64,000 nucleotides of DNA from JAWSUT01 sp033549345 (GCA_033549345.1 JAWSUT010000001.1:1-64000), one strand, 5' to 3'; positions 50,308 through 59,288 are shown, numbered from the stretch's first letter. Translations and numbers: made by a program. The notes: a model not told the origin generated them from the sequence alone.

Positions 50308-51392
50308 CTTTTTGTCCCACTGTCCTTTCTCCTGTTTTCTATAAAGTCATGCAGGAAATCCATAAACTCATCAAGCAGTCTTTCCTGGGAGACTTTTTTG
50401 ACTATTGCGCCGCCTGAAAAGATTAATCCTTCATTCTTTCCTCCGGCTATTCCCAGGTCGGCTTCCCGCGCTTCACCGGGACCGTTGACGGCACAACCCA
50501 TGACTGCCAACGTCAGCGGCTCATTAATTCCCGCCACGCGGCGCTCCAGTTCACGTGCCAGTCCAATCAGGTCAATTCGGGTGCGACCGCATGTCGGACA
50601 GGACACCACACGCGGCCCGAAACGACGTACTTCCGCAGCTGCCAGTATTTCCTTGGCAACCCGGATTTCGTCCGCCGGCGGAGCCGTCAGGGAGACCCGG
50701 ATGGTATCGCCCAGCCCGTCCAATAACATGGTACCGATCCCTACTGAAGAATACACAGTACCGCTGAACATCGATCCGGCTTCCGTAACTCCGACATGCA
50801 GGGGATAGTTGACCTCCCGGGCCAACAGCCTGTACGAGGCTACGGTAAGAGGAACCGAAGATGCCTTAAGAGACACAACCAGATTGAAATAGCCCAGCTT
50901 TTCCACCATGCGAATATGGTCCAAAGCCGATTCAACCATCGCCTCCGGAGTTACTCTGCCGTACTTTTCAAGCAAGCGTTTTTCCAGTGACCCGGCGTTA
51001 ACGCCAATCCGCAGGGGGATACCCCTCTCCCCGGCCAGACTGATGACCTGGGCCAGTCGTGACTCGCCTCCGATATTTCCCGGGTTAATCCGCAGTTTGG
51101 CCACACCGGCGTGAATCGCAGCCAGCGCCAACCGGTAGTTAAAGTGAATGTCCGCCACAACGGGCAGCGGAGACGAATCAATAATTCTTGGCAGGGCATT
51201 TGCGGCTGCATCATCCGGTACAGCCACCCGGACCAGTTCACACCCGGCGGCTGCAAGTTCTTCAATTTGAGCCAGCGTAGCGGCTACATCCCGCGTATCT
51301 GTGTTGGTCATAGACTGAATGACGACGGGAGCACCGCCGCCAATTGTTACAGGGCCGGCCTGCACCGCTTTTGTCATGTTTCTGGTGTACAT
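50304..51392 (-). CDS. ispG: 4-hydroxy-3-methylbut-2-enyl-diphosphate synthase IspG
   Basis: 362 residues. A TIM-barrel part (VVIQSMTNTDTRDV, LRINPGNIG) is followed by the [4Fe-4S] domain with SCPTCGRTRIDL and MGCAVNGPGEA. It carries out the penultimate step of the MEP isoprenoid pathway and needs an outside electron donor such as ferredoxin or flavodoxin. AAGGAG precedes the ATG. Confidence 0.97.
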   Translation of the reverse strand: MYTRNMTKAVQAGPVTIGGGAPVVIQSMTNTDTRDVAATLAQIEELAAAGCELVRVAVPDDAAANALPRIIDSSPLPVVADIHFNYRLALAAIHAGVAKLRINPGNIGGESRLAQVISLAGERGIPLRIGVNAGSLEKRLLEKYGRVTPEAMVESALDHIRMVEKLGYFNLVVSLKASSVPLTVASYRLLAREVNYPLHVGVTEAGSMFSGTVYSSVGIGTMLLDGLGDTIRVSLTAPPADEIRVAKEILAAAEVRRFGPRVVSCPTCGRTRIDLIGLARELERRVAGINEPLTLAVMGCAVNGPGEAREADLGIAGGKNEGLIFSGGAIVKKVSQERLLDEFMDFLHDFIENRRKDSGTKR

Positions 51393-51404
51393 GGCGGGCT
51401 CCTT

Positions 51405-52433
51405 TTAATTGAAGATATTCAGGCGTACCAGATCCCGGTATGCTATGAGAATCATCAGCAGAATTAAGACAGTAAAACCGACAAAGTGGATAAATGATTC
51501 TTTCTGGGGGTCAACCGGGCGGCCTCTGACTCCTTCAATTGCCAGAAACATCAGGCGGCTGCCGTCAAGAGCAGGGATGGGCAGCAAGTTAAGGAAGCCC
51601 AGGTTAAGGCTGATGATGGCCGCAAGAGACAGCAGATCCATAACAACCCCGGATCGTGCCACTTCCCCCACAATCTGAATAATACCTACTGGGCCAACCA
51701 CATCCGGTGTGACTTGCCCACTGAGCATCTGGACAATACTTACGGCTATAAAGCGCAGGAACCAGGCGGTATGGGCCACACCCAGACGCAGGGAAGCAAA
51801 CGGGGCATAAAGCTTTGTCTGTGACTGAATACCGATTCTTCCTTCTCCCGTTGCCGGATCCCGCTCGGGAACCACACTGACTGAACGAATTTCTCCATCC
51901 CGCTCAAAGCGGATATCTATTTCCTGTTCCGGGTGGGCATGGATAATGGAGACCAACTCACTCCAGTCCTGTACTTCCTGTCCGGCAATGGAAATAATTT
52001 CATCTTCCGCCATCATTCCCGCTTCGGCGGCCGGGCCTTCGGGTAGAATTTCACCGATTTGTGTGGAATCTAACAGCGGCACGCCCAAAAACGCGAAATA
52101 AATCAGTGAAAAGAGTAAGATCGCCAAAATAAAGTTCATAATGGGACCGGCGGCAATGGTGGCAAAGCGGCTCCACACCGAATGCTGCTGAAAACTGCCT
52201 TCTTCATCGCTCTCTTCAGGGTCTTCGCCCACCAGACGCACAAACCCCCCCAAAGGAAACGCCCGTATTGAATACACTGTTTCTCCTGACTGAAAACTTG
52301 TCAGCCGCGGTCCAAAGCCAATGGCAAACTCTATAACCCCGATACCTGCACGTTTTGCCACCAGGAAATGACCCAGTTCATGAAAGAAAATAAGCAGGGC
52401 AAATATTGCAATTGAAGCAAGCAGTGTTAGCAT
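51405..52433 (-). CDS. rseP: Site-2 metalloprotease RseP/RasP
   Basis: 342 residues. HELGH zinc motif within the first membrane helix, a single PDZ domain (about 110-190: GPAAEAGMMAEDEIISIAGQEV), the second zinc-side motif NLLPIPALDGSRL near the C-terminus, and four membrane segments. It cleaves membrane anti-sigma factors and signal-peptide remnants, and might serve RsgI-type signalling. ATG at 52433 behind AAAGGG; the open frame upstream lies in dxr. Confidence 0.95.
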   Translation of the reverse strand: MLTLLASIAIFALLIFFHELGHFLVAKRAGIGVIEFAIGFGPRLTSFQSGETVYSIRAFPLGGFVRLVGEDPEESDEEGSFQQHSVWSRFATIAAGPIMNFILAILLFSLIYFAFLGVPLLDSTQIGEILPEGPAAEAGMMAEDEIISIAGQEVQDWSELVSIIHAHPEQEIDIRFERDGEIRSVSVVPERDPATGEGRIGIQSQTKLYAPFASLRLGVAHTAWFLRFIAVSIVQMLSGQVTPDVVGPVGIIQIVGEVARSGVVMDLLSLAAIISLNLGFLNLLPIPALDGSRLMFLAIEGVRGRPVDPQKESFIHFVGFTVLILLMILIAYRDLVRLNIFN

Positions 52434-52437
52434 GGTT

Positions 52438-53595
52438 TCACCCTTTCGTCTCTGCGAATTCCCGCGCCAGCCGGCGCGCTTCCCGGTCGAGCGCCGTGAG
52501 CGTCTCAATATCAGGAATTTTAACTACTTTATGTTTATTCATCACTGTTTCAATTATACGGGGGATCCCCGAAAAGCCAATCTTTCGTTCCAGAAAAAGC
52601 CCGACAGCCTCTTCATTGGCGGCATTTAAGACGGCAGGCAGGCTCCCTCCGGCCTTACCGGCCTGAAATGCCAAATCCAGGCACGGGAAACTGCTCCTGT
52701 CCGGTGCAGCAAAATGCAGCTTTTCCAGCTTATCCCACCGTATCCGTGGCGCATCACCGGCCAGACGGTCCGGATACGTTAGTGCATACTGAATGGGAAC
52801 GTGCATATCCGGGGCGCCCAACTGGGCCAGTACAGCACCGTCCCGAAACTCTACCAGAGAGTGTACGATACTTTCCCTGTGCACAACCACTTCAATATTT
52901 TCATAAGAGACCCCAAACAGCCAGTATGCCTCCATGACTTCCAGGCCCTTATTCATCAGTGTAGCCGAATCAATGGTAATTTTTGCGCCCATTTCCCAGT
53001 TTGGGTGTTTCAGCGCATCGTCCGGTGTGACATGGTCCAGTTTCTCCCGCTGCCAGCCAAAGAACGGCCCTCCCGAAGCGGTTAAAATAATTTTATCCAC
53101 ATCATCGCGCTGCTGTCCCTGCAGGCACTGGAAAATAGCAGAATGTTCACTGTCTACAGGAAGAATCCGAACACCTTTTTTCTCTGCCAGTTCAACGGCT
53201 AAGTGGCCGCCTGCCACAAGAGACTCTTTATTGGCCAGGGCCAGCACCTTACTCTCACCAAGAGCAGCCAGTGTGGGCCGCAGCCCGGCAAAACCAACCA
53301 CAGCGTTTAATACGAGGTCGGCACCTTCATCGGCTGCAAGTTCACAGACACCTTCCTCGCCGGCGAGGACCTCGATGTTGAAGCTCTTCAATTCTGCCTT
53401 AAGTTTATTGTAACAGGATTTCTCAACAATTGCCACTTTTGCCGGCCTGAACCGTCGCGCTTGCATAATAAGGCTTTCCACACTGCGGTTCGCTGAAAGA
53501 GAACGGACAGAGAAGCGTTCCGGATAAGCGGCGATAACTTGCAATGCCTGTGTTCCGATGGAACCGGTGGAACCCAACAGGGAAATTTTTTTCAT
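52438..53595 (-). CDS. dxr: 1-deoxy-D-xylulose 5-phosphate reductoisomerase
   Basis: 385 residues. LLGSTGSIGTQALQVI is the NADPH-binding fold; PVDSEHSAIFQCLQG, LTASGGPFFG and HPNWEMGAKITIDSATLMNKGLE are the catalytic motifs. It makes MEP, the committed isoprenoid precursor. ATG at 53595 overlaps the cdsA stop (ATGA). Confidence 0.97.
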   Translation of the reverse strand: MKKISLLGSTGSIGTQALQVIAAYPERFSVRSLSANRSVESLIMQARRFRPAKVAIVEKSCYNKLKAELKSFNIEVLAGEEGVCELAADEGADLVLNAVVGFAGLRPTLAALGESKVLALANKESLVAGGHLAVELAEKKGVRILPVDSEHSAIFQCLQGQQRDDVDKIILTASGGPFFGWQREKLDHVTPDDALKHPNWEMGAKITIDSATLMNKGLEVMEAYWLFGVSYENIEVVVHRESIVHSLVEFRDGAVLAQLGAPDMHVPIQYALTYPDRLAGDAPRIRWDKLEKLHFAAPDRSSFPCLDLAFQAGKAGGSLPAVLNAANEEAVGLFLERKIGFSGIPRIIETVMNKHKVVKIPDIETLTALDREARRLAREFAETKG

Positions 53596-54386
53596 AGCCT
53601 GCCCCCCTGCCAAATCAGGATCTGAAAAAATAAGTACCCAACGGGTACAGCAAATAACAGGCTGTCCAGTCTGTCAAGCACGCCGCCGTGCCCGGGCAGA
53701 AACGAGCCTGAATCTTTAGTATTTCCCCATCGTTTCAGCGCGGATTCGGCCAGGTCGCCCGCCTGGCCCGCAACCGATAGTATTATACCAAACGTAACAG
53801 CAAGAAGTCCTTCCAACCCAAGGTACGGTCCCGCTGCCAACAGGACCAGAGCCGAAAAGGCCACGCCGCCCACAGCACCTTCAACCGACTTTTTCGGACT
53901 GACAGCCGGCAAAAGCTTCCGTCTGCCCAGTGTTATTCCGACAAGATAGGCACCACTGTCAGATGCCCAAACAGCAAGTAAAACGGCCATTACAGCAGAT
54001 AAACCGTTATCTGCGCCGCGCAGCAGCAAAAAGAAGCTGAGCAGTGTAGTTATGTATACTTTACCCCATAAAAGAAATGCCGGTGCCAGGAAGCTGCGGG
54101 GAAAGAAAAGGATCCAGAAGACATTGACAACAAGAAATAAACCCACCAGTCCGGCATAATAGGCCTGCATACCGAACTGTAAGGCCAAAAGCAGCAGCAG
54201 AAAATGTCCGGCGTAGCCAAGACTGCGCAGGTCCCGGGCATCGACGCCGGTAAGTTGATAAAATTCCCGCAGTGCCGCAGCGCCGATGACTCCAATCAGG
54301 AGTGCAAACGGCAGCCCGCCAATCCAGGTTACTGCCAGTACAATCGGTATACCCACCAGTGAACTGGCCACCCGCTGCCTGAACAT
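53592..54386 (-). CDS. cdsA: Phosphatidate cytidylyltransferase
   Basis: 264 residues, about seven membrane helices; the C-terminal signature SALKRWGNTKDSGSFLPGHGG with GGVLDRLDSL is diagnostic. It makes CDP-diacylglycerol for phospholipids. AGGAGG precedes the ATG. Confidence 0.96.
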   Translation of the reverse strand: MFRQRVASSLVGIPIVLAVTWIGGLPFALLIGVIGAAALREFYQLTGVDARDLRSLGYAGHFLLLLLALQFGMQAYYAGLVGLFLVVNVFWILFFPRSFLAPAFLLWGKVYITTLLSFFLLLRGADNGLSAVMAVLLAVWASDSGAYLVGITLGRRKLLPAVSPKKSVEGAVGGVAFSALVLLAAGPYLGLEGLLAVTFGIILSVAGQAGDLAESALKRWGNTKDSGSFLPGHGGVLDRLDSLLFAVPVGYLFFQILIWQGGRL

Positions 54387-54397
54387 ATGCGGACCTC

Positions 54398-55165
54398 CTA
54401 GAGTTTAATTCCGCCGAAACGGCGGTCCCGCTGCCGGAAGGCTTCAAATGCTTCCAATAAATGCTCCCTGTCAAAGTCCGGCCAGTAAACATCTGTAAAC
54501 CAAAGCTCGGCATACGCCAGCTGCCACAGCATAAAATTGCTCAGCCGAATTTCTCCGCTGGGCCGGATTAAGAGGTCCGGTTCAGAGATCGCGGCTGTGT
54601 ACAGATGCGAGTTAATGGTATCTTCATCAATCTCATCCGGGCGCAGTGTACCCAGGGCAACTTTCCCGGCTATTTTCTGCACTGCCTGCACAAGTTCCGC
54701 CCGGCTGCCGTAATTCAGTGCGAAATTTAAAATCATCCCTGTATTGTCGGCCGTCGCCGTGACCGCCTCATGAATTGCCTTTCTTGTATGCACAGGTAAA
54801 GCATCGACCTGGCCCATCATGATAATCTTTATATTTTTCTCTTTAAGTTCGGGCAGATCCGTTTTCAGGAATTCATTGGGAAGGCGCATTAAAAAATCCA
54901 CTTCCAAACGCGGCCGTTTCCAGTTTTCTGTTGAAAAAGCATAAACGGTCAAAGTCCCGACACCAAGTTCATTTGCATATCTGATTGTACGCCGCAGGGC
55001 CACCATGCCTGCATGGTGGCCTGCGGTTCTCGGCAAACCGCGATGCGCCGCCCAGCGTCCGTTGCCATCCATAATTATTGCCAGGTGGCGGGGAATAGGC
55101 CCTTTGCTGTGAGGGCCGGGCCTGTTTTCTTTTTTTCTGAATAAACCACGCAACGTAAGGGGCAA
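54398..55165 (-). CDS. uppS: Undecaprenyl diphosphate synthase
   Basis: About 255 residues. HLAIIMDGNGRWA (catalytic Asp), GHHAGMVALRRTI, YAFSTENWKRP and LIRPSGEIRLSNFMLWQLAYAEL are the cis-prenyltransferase motifs. It makes the C55 wall lipid carrier. AGAGGTG lies before the TTG at 55165; a GTG at 55174 overlaps that site. A terminator hairpin directly precedes it, so part of transcription may not enter. Confidence 0.95.
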   Translation of the reverse strand: MPLTLRGLFRKKENRPGPHSKGPIPRHLAIIMDGNGRWAAHRGLPRTAGHHAGMVALRRTIRYANELGVGTLTVYAFSTENWKRPRLEVDFLMRLPNEFLKTDLPELKEKNIKIIMMGQVDALPVHTRKAIHEAVTATADNTGMILNFALNYGSRAELVQAVQKIAGKVALGTLRPDEIDEDTINSHLYTAAISEPDLLIRPSGEIRLSNFMLWQLAYAELWFTDVYWPDFDREHLLEAFEAFRQRDRRFGGIKL

Positions 55166-55189
55166 AATGTTCACCTCTTAGCCTTATAT

Positions 55190-55219
55190 GAAAAACCAGC
55201 CCCCTCTGTCGAGGGGGCC
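55190..55219 (-). terminator. Terminator between the ferredoxin gene and uppS
   Basis: GCCCCCTC/GAGGGGGC stem with a four-base loop and T5 on the minus strand, just after the ferredoxin stop. Confidence 0.75.
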
Positions 55220-55225
55220 CGGGAA

Positions 55226-55390
55226 TTACTCCTCAATAATTGCACCTGTCGGACACTCATCAACACAGAGGCCACATTCTGCACACTCGTCACTGATGCT
55301 GTAAACATCCCCTTCAGTAATAGCATCGCTGGGACAGCAATCCAGACAGCTTCCGCAAGCAACACATTCATCAGTAATCTTATATGTCAT
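55226..55390 (-). CDS. 2[4Fe-4S] ferredoxin, 54 residues
   Basis: Found by direct translation, below 60 codons. MTYKITDECVACGSCLDCCP and DECAECGLCVDECPTGAI are two CxxCxxCxxxC clusters with the second Pro, the clostridial-type small ferredoxin. GGAGG lies eight bases before the ATG. It sits 3 bases after the 72-residue gene that follows frr. It is a plausible electron donor for IspG in the same gene run (inference). Confidence 0.93.
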   Translation of the reverse strand: MTYKITDECVACGSCLDCCPSDAITEGDVYSISDECAECGLCVDECPTGAIIEE

Positions 55391-55393
55391 GTC

Positions 55394-55612
55394 TTACACC
55401 TCCTTTCCCCAATCCTCTGCCGTTACAGTCAGCTCAAGAACTGTGCCGTCACCTACAACGCGCTGTCTGACTATCCGTAACGGACCGGACCCGTCTGACT
55501 TGGGCGAAGAGGTACGGGTGATTCTCAGCACATAATCTTCCTGCTCTTGCAAGCTGAACGTTTCGGCAATATGATATGCGAGGACATCGGGGAACTTTCC
55601 CCTTCGGCCCAT
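55394..55612 (-). CDS. Small protein of unknown function
   Basis: 72 residues, no signal or helix. IAETFSLQEQEDYVLRITRTSSP and LRIVRQRVVGDGTVLELTVTAEDWGKEV suggest a small beta protein. The ATG follows GGAGG by seven bases and starts two bases after the frr stop; the ferredoxin gene follows after three bases. This spacing argues that it is real. Confidence 0.65.
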   Translation of the reverse strand: MGRRGKFPDVLAYHIAETFSLQEQEDYVLRITRTSSPKSDGSGPLRIVRQRVVGDGTVLELTVTAEDWGKEV

Positions 55613-55614
55613 CT

Positions 55615-56172
55615 TTAGACCTCCATAATTTCTTTTTCTTTGGCAGCAAGGACCTGGTCGGCTTCTTCAATGAATTTATCGGTTAATTTCTGCACTTCAT
55701 CCTGCGACTTATGCAGTTCGTCTTCGGTTATTTCGCCGGCTTTTTCTTTCTTTTTTAATTCGTCGTTGGCATCGCGGCGGATATTACGAATGGCCACACG
55801 CCCCTCTTCCGCCTTCTTTTTACTGACTTTAACGAGTTCCTTGCGGCGTTCTTCGGTTAGCTGGGGAATAGCCAAGCGGATTATCGACCCGTCACTGGCC
55901 GGTGTCAGGCCCAAATCAGATTTCATGATGGCCCGCTCAATCTCCGTAACCGCTTTTTTATCCCACGGCTGAATTACCAGCAGCCTGGGCTCCGGTACGG
56001 AAATATTAGCTAACTGATTGATTGGCATACTTGAACCATAGTAGTCGACAGTAATCTTATCCAGTAGCGAAGGTGTGGCCCGACCGGCCCGCAGTGTGGC
56101 CAAATCTCTCTTTAACGCCGCAACAGCCTTTTCCATCCTGTCCTCTACGTCCTTATAGACTTCCTGCACCAT
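55615..56172 (-). CDS. frr: Ribosome recycling factor
   Basis: 185 residues; LATLRAGRATPSLLDKI, NISVPEPRLLVIQPWDKKAV and RKELVKVSKKKAEEGRVAIRNIRRDA are the RRF landmarks. It splits post-termination ribosomes with EF-G. Two bases separate it from pyrH. Confidence 0.98.
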   Translation of the reverse strand: MVQEVYKDVEDRMEKAVAALKRDLATLRAGRATPSLLDKITVDYYGSSMPINQLANISVPEPRLLVIQPWDKKAVTEIERAIMKSDLGLTPASDGSIIRLAIPQLTEERRKELVKVSKKKAEEGRVAIRNIRRDANDELKKKEKAGEITEDELHKSQDEVQKLTDKFIEEADQVLAAKEKEIMEV

Positions 56173-56174
56173 TA

Positions 56175-56897
56175 TTATTCCCCCTTTACAAAGGTACCGA
56201 TCTTTTCGCCAAGTACGACCCTTTGAATATTGCCCGAGGTGTTAAGTCCGAAAACAATGAGCGGAATTTTATTATCCATACACAAAGATGCTGCTGTGGA
56301 GTCCATTACACCAAGTCCTTTGTTAATCAGGTCAATGTATGTAAGCTCCGTGAATTTTTTGGCGTTTGGCTTAACCAGCGGGTCGGCATCGTAGACAGCA
56401 TCCACCTTGCCCTTGGCTAATAAGATAACTTCCGCCTCGATTTCTGCAGCGCGCAATGCGGCAGTGGTATCGGTGGAAAAATAGGGGTTGCCGGTGCCGC
56501 CGGCGAAAATTACAACACGGCCTTTTTCCAGATGGCGAATGGCCCGCCGACGGATATAGGGTTCAGCAACCTGCTGCATTTCAATGGCTGTTTGCACCCG
56601 GGTATCCACACCGCGTGATTCAAGCGCATCCTGCAGAGCCATGGCGTTTAAAACCGTGGCGAGCATACCCATGTAGTCGGCCGTAGCCCTGTCCATACCG
56701 CGTTCACCGGCCGGCGCACCTCGCCAGATGTTGCCGCCGCCAACCACAATCGCCACTTCCACACCAAGCTTCCAGACATCTTCGACCTGAGCTGCAATAT
56801 CAAAGAGCACATCAGGGTCAATACCAAAGCCCTTGTCACCTGCCAGTGCTTCTCCGCTTAATTTCAGTACAATCCTTTTAAAAGCTGCTTTTTCCAT
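56175..56897 (-). CDS. pyrH: UMP kinase
   Basis: 240 residues. RIVLKLSGEALAGDKGFGID, VGGGNIWRG and GTGNPYFSTDTTAALRA are the amino-acid-kinase motifs. It makes UDP from UMP and, in Bacillota, is regulated by GTP/UTP. The ATG at 56897 is 13 bases after GGAGG, longer than ideal; an ATG at 56924 has no site. An attenuator-like hairpin lies upstream. Confidence 0.96.
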   Translation of the reverse strand: MEKAAFKRIVLKLSGEALAGDKGFGIDPDVLFDIAAQVEDVWKLGVEVAIVVGGGNIWRGAPAGERGMDRATADYMGMLATVLNAMALQDALESRGVDTRVQTAIEMQQVAEPYIRRRAIRHLEKGRVVIFAGGTGNPYFSTDTTAALRAAEIEAEVILLAKGKVDAVYDADPLVKPNAKKFTELTYIDLINKGLGVMDSTAASLCMDNKIPLIVFGLNTSGNIQRVVLGEKIGTFVKGE

Positions 56898-56951
56898 GGC
56901 GGCGCCAAAACCTCCAGTCAACATATTCTACATTTGTGGTAAATATCCTGT

Positions 56952-56982
56952 AAAAAAAGAACACCCGTAGTGCTCTTTTTTT
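56952..56982 (-). terminator. Hairpin between tsf and pyrH
   Basis: AAAAAGA-a-CAC/GTG-c-TCTTTTT stem with one mismatch and T run on both sides; it may reduce read-through into pyrH. Confidence 0.75.
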
Positions 56983-57003
56983 ACATTTTGTCTCCTGCAA
57001 TGG

Positions 57004-57654
57004 TTATTCAGACTTTGTCATTTGGGCAACTTCCTCAGCGAGGTTGCAGCCCTTCTTTTCCAGTCCTTCTCCCATCTCGTAACGAACAAAACGACGGATA
57101 CTGATATTCTCGCCAATTTTGGCAATCTTGTCTTTAAGCAGGTCGTTTATAGTCATGTCGGTATCGCGGATAAAGGCCTGTTCCAGCAGGCAGTTCTCCG
57201 CATAGTACTTCTCAATGCGACCTTCAACAATTTTTTCCACAATTTTTTCCGGCTTGCCTTCGTTGAGTGCCTGGGCTCTGAGAATCTCACGTTCTTTTTG
57301 CACCATTTCTTCAGCAACATCCTCGCGGGAAACAACAAGCGGGTTAGCTGCTGCAATCTGCATGGCCACATCACGGACAAACGTACGAAACTCATCGGTC
57401 CGGGCAACAAAGTCCGTTTCACAGTTCACTTCCAGCAGCACGCCGATTCGGCCGCCCATGTGTATGTAGGAATCCACAATTCCTTCTGCGGCTATGCGGC
57501 CTGCCTTTTTGGCGGCAGCGGCAAGACCTTTTTCACGTAGGAATTCAATGGCCTTTTCAAGGTCGCCACCCGTTTCGTTCAGCGCCTTTTTGCAGTCCAT
57601 CATCCCTGCTCCGGTTTTATCACGGAGTTCTTTTACAACGGATGCGGGAATCAT
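57004..57654 (-). CDS. tsf: Translation elongation factor Ts
   Basis: 216 residues, the short form found in many clostridia. VVKELRDKTGAGMMDCKKALNETGGDLEKAIEFLREKG is the UBA-like N-terminal domain with the EF-Tu contact TDFV in NCETDFVARTDEF. It is the exchange factor of EF-Tu. Confidence 0.98.
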   Translation of the reverse strand: MIPASVVKELRDKTGAGMMDCKKALNETGGDLEKAIEFLREKGLAAAAKKAGRIAAEGIVDSYIHMGGRIGVLLEVNCETDFVARTDEFRTFVRDVAMQIAAANPLVVSREDVAEEMVQKEREILRAQALNEGKPEKIVEKIVEGRIEKYYAENCLLEQAFIRDTDMTINDLLKDKIAKIGENISIRRFVRYEMGEGLEKKGCNLAEEVAQMTKSE

Positions 57655-57682
57655 GATTCACCCTCCAAATATACTGTATTTT

Positions 57683-57709
57683 TAAAAAAGCCGGGCGTTT
57701 CCGCCCGGC
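57683..57709 (-). terminator. Terminator between rpsB and tsf
   Basis: GCCGGGCG/CGCCCGGC stem with a four-base loop and T run on the minus strand. Some read-through is needed for tsf. Confidence 0.85.
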
Positions 57710-57723
57710 CGTATCTTTAGATC

Positions 57724-58470
57724 CTACGATTCGACGACTACTGGGGCGTCATCAGCCTCTTTTTCGTCAATGACAACGTGGTCCTGACGGCCTTCCAGGC
57801 CTTCAAGAACCGCGTCGGCCAAACGTCCGGAAATGAGCTTGACGGCGCGAATCGCGTCATCATTACCAGGGATAATGTAATCAATCTCATCCGGGTCACA
57901 GTTGGTATCAACAATGGCTACAATGGGAATCCCCAGTTTCCGGGCTTCCGCCACGGCAATTTTTTCCTTGCGGGGGTCCACGATGAACAAAGCATCGGGG
58001 AGAGTACGCATATTGCGGACGCCTGCAAGGAATTTGTTCAGCTTGTCATATTCGTGACGAAGCTTAATCACTTCCTTTTTGGGCAGGACGTCAAACGTGC
58101 CTTCTTCCTCCATCTTCTCCAGTTCAATCAGACGGTTTACCCGCTTACGGATTGTGTTGAAGTTTGTCAGCATACCGCCGAGCCAGCGCTGGTTTACATA
58201 GGGCATGCCGCAGCGTGTCGCTTCGTTCTGGATTGACTCCATCGCCTGCTTTTTCGTTCCGACAAACATAACTTGTCCGCCATCCGCCGCAATATCTTTA
58301 ACAAAGTTGTAGCAGTCATCGATCATCCTCACCGTTTTTTGCAGATCAATAATGTAGATCCCGTTTCTTTCGGTGAAAATGTACGGCTTCATCTTGGGAT
58401 TCCAGCGTCTTGTCTGATGTCCGAAATGGACACCGGCCTCAAGCAGCTGCTTCATGGTAACAACCGGCAT
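57724..58470 (-). CDS. rpsB: Ribosomal protein S2
   Basis: 248 residues; MKQLLEAGVHFGHQTRRWNPKM and the later PDALFIVDPRKEKIAVAEA are the family marks. The ATG at 58470 is behind AGGAGG; the open frame upstream is the leader. It has its own promoter and a ~115-base leader. Confidence 0.98.
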   Translation of the reverse strand: MPVVTMKQLLEAGVHFGHQTRRWNPKMKPYIFTERNGIYIIDLQKTVRMIDDCYNFVKDIAADGGQVMFVGTKKQAMESIQNEATRCGMPYVNQRWLGGMLTNFNTIRKRVNRLIELEKMEEEGTFDVLPKKEVIKLRHEYDKLNKFLAGVRNMRTLPDALFIVDPRKEKIAVAEARKLGIPIVAIVDTNCDPDEIDYIIPGNDDAIRAVKLISGRLADAVLEGLEGRQDHVVIDEKEADDAPVVVES

Positions 58471-58499
58471 ATTTCCTGCACCTCCTCTCTGTTTTTCCT

Positions 58500-58529
58500 C
58501 CGTTCCCGTCACCTTTTTCACGGAACCGG
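58500..58529 (-). promoter_or_regulatory. rpsB: Hairpin in the rpsB leader
   Basis: CCGTTCCCGT pairs with ACGGAACCGG around a ten-base loop (one weak pair), between the rpsB promoter and its ribosome-binding site; possibly an S2 autoregulatory element. Confidence 0.4.
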
Positions 58530-58587
58530 AACACCTCCGGCACACCCGCAAAAAATCAGAGAACGTGTGTTTTTTGCACCATTTTGT

Positions 58588-58616
58588 AGTATAGCACAGA
58601 TTGTCAGTTTTGGCAA
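58588..58616 (-). promoter_or_regulatory. rpsB: SigA-type promoter for rpsB
   Basis: TTGCCA (58611-58616), 17 bases, TATACT (58588-58593) on the minus strand. Confidence 0.82.
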
Positions 58617-58635
58617 CGCTGAGGCAGATTTTTGT

Positions 58636-59166
58636 TTATTCCATCTGAATACGCACGTTTAACGGAATGCGGTTGAAAAGCAGGACCTGAAAACTCTGGT
58701 TGTTGAATTCGTCCTGCATGGAATGCTTTACCATCTGATATGCGTCTTCACCGAATTTTTCTGCCAGTGTTGCCGTGTCAATGCCGTCTAAAATTTTGCC
58801 CGTTGCATTTTCAACATTGGATTGAATATTTTTTTGCAGTTGGGCAGTCAACTCCTCGGGCATACGGAAAACAAACCCTGCAATTTCCATCCGGTCTGAT
58901 TTTAACTGGCCTTCCATTTCCCTGGCCACGATTTCAGGTATCTCCGCTTTTGCTCCGGCTATCATTTGCGGCAGGTCGGCCCTGGCCTGTTGGGAAATAC
59001 GGTCACGGACCAAGAGGGCCATATCATCACTGTTCAGGCTGACCGTGACCCCCTGGACAGCAAAATACGAGACGGCGGCAGCGAATAAGAGCAGCATGAA
59101 CAAGAAGGAAAACAAAGCTCCCGCAATAAATGAAGGACGGTGTAAGCGTCTTGGCTTTTTCCCCAC
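58636..59166 (-). CDS. Membrane-anchored protein of unknown function
   Basis: 176 residues: a basic N-terminus, one membrane helix (about 13-34), then a long outside part rich in Glu, Gln and Ala with helical character (PQMIAGAKAEIPEIVAREMEGQ, TAQLQKNIQSNVENATGKIL). No family is recognised. GTG start behind GGAGAGAG. In Bacillus the fla/che cluster lies here between codY and rpsB. Confidence 0.65.
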   Translation of the reverse strand: MGKKPRRLHRPSFIAGALFSFLFMLLLFAAAVSYFAVQGVTVSLNSDDMALLVRDRISQQARADLPQMIAGAKAEIPEIVAREMEGQLKSDRMEIAGFVFRMPEELTAQLQKNIQSNVENATGKILDGIDTATLAEKFGEDAYQMVKHSMQDEFNNQSFQVLLFNRIPLNVRIQME

Positions 59167-59205
59167 AGTCTCTCTCCTTTGCTAAAACGTTCTCACCAAC
59201 TATAT

Positions 59206-59214
59206 ATTATACCA
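59206..59214 (-). promoter_or_regulatory. Extended -10 promoter of the membrane-protein gene
   Basis: TGG-TATAAT on the minus strand with a poor -35, about 40 bases before the GTG. Confidence 0.5.
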
Positions 59215-59249
59215 GATCCACGGGTATTTATGCCATTTCTTACGCAACA

Positions 59250-59288
59250 CAAAAGGAGCAGGGACTCACCGGCCCCCTGCTCCTTCTG
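59250..59288 (-). terminator. Terminator after codY
   Basis: AAGGAGCAGGG/CCCTGCTCCTT 11-bp stem with an eleven-base loop and a short T run on the minus strand. Confidence 0.75.

Noticed and set aside
55171..55371. A 66-codon minus-strand frame over the ferredoxin
   Set aside because: It is another frame of the real ferredoxin gene; the cysteine motifs appear only in the 55226-55390 frame.
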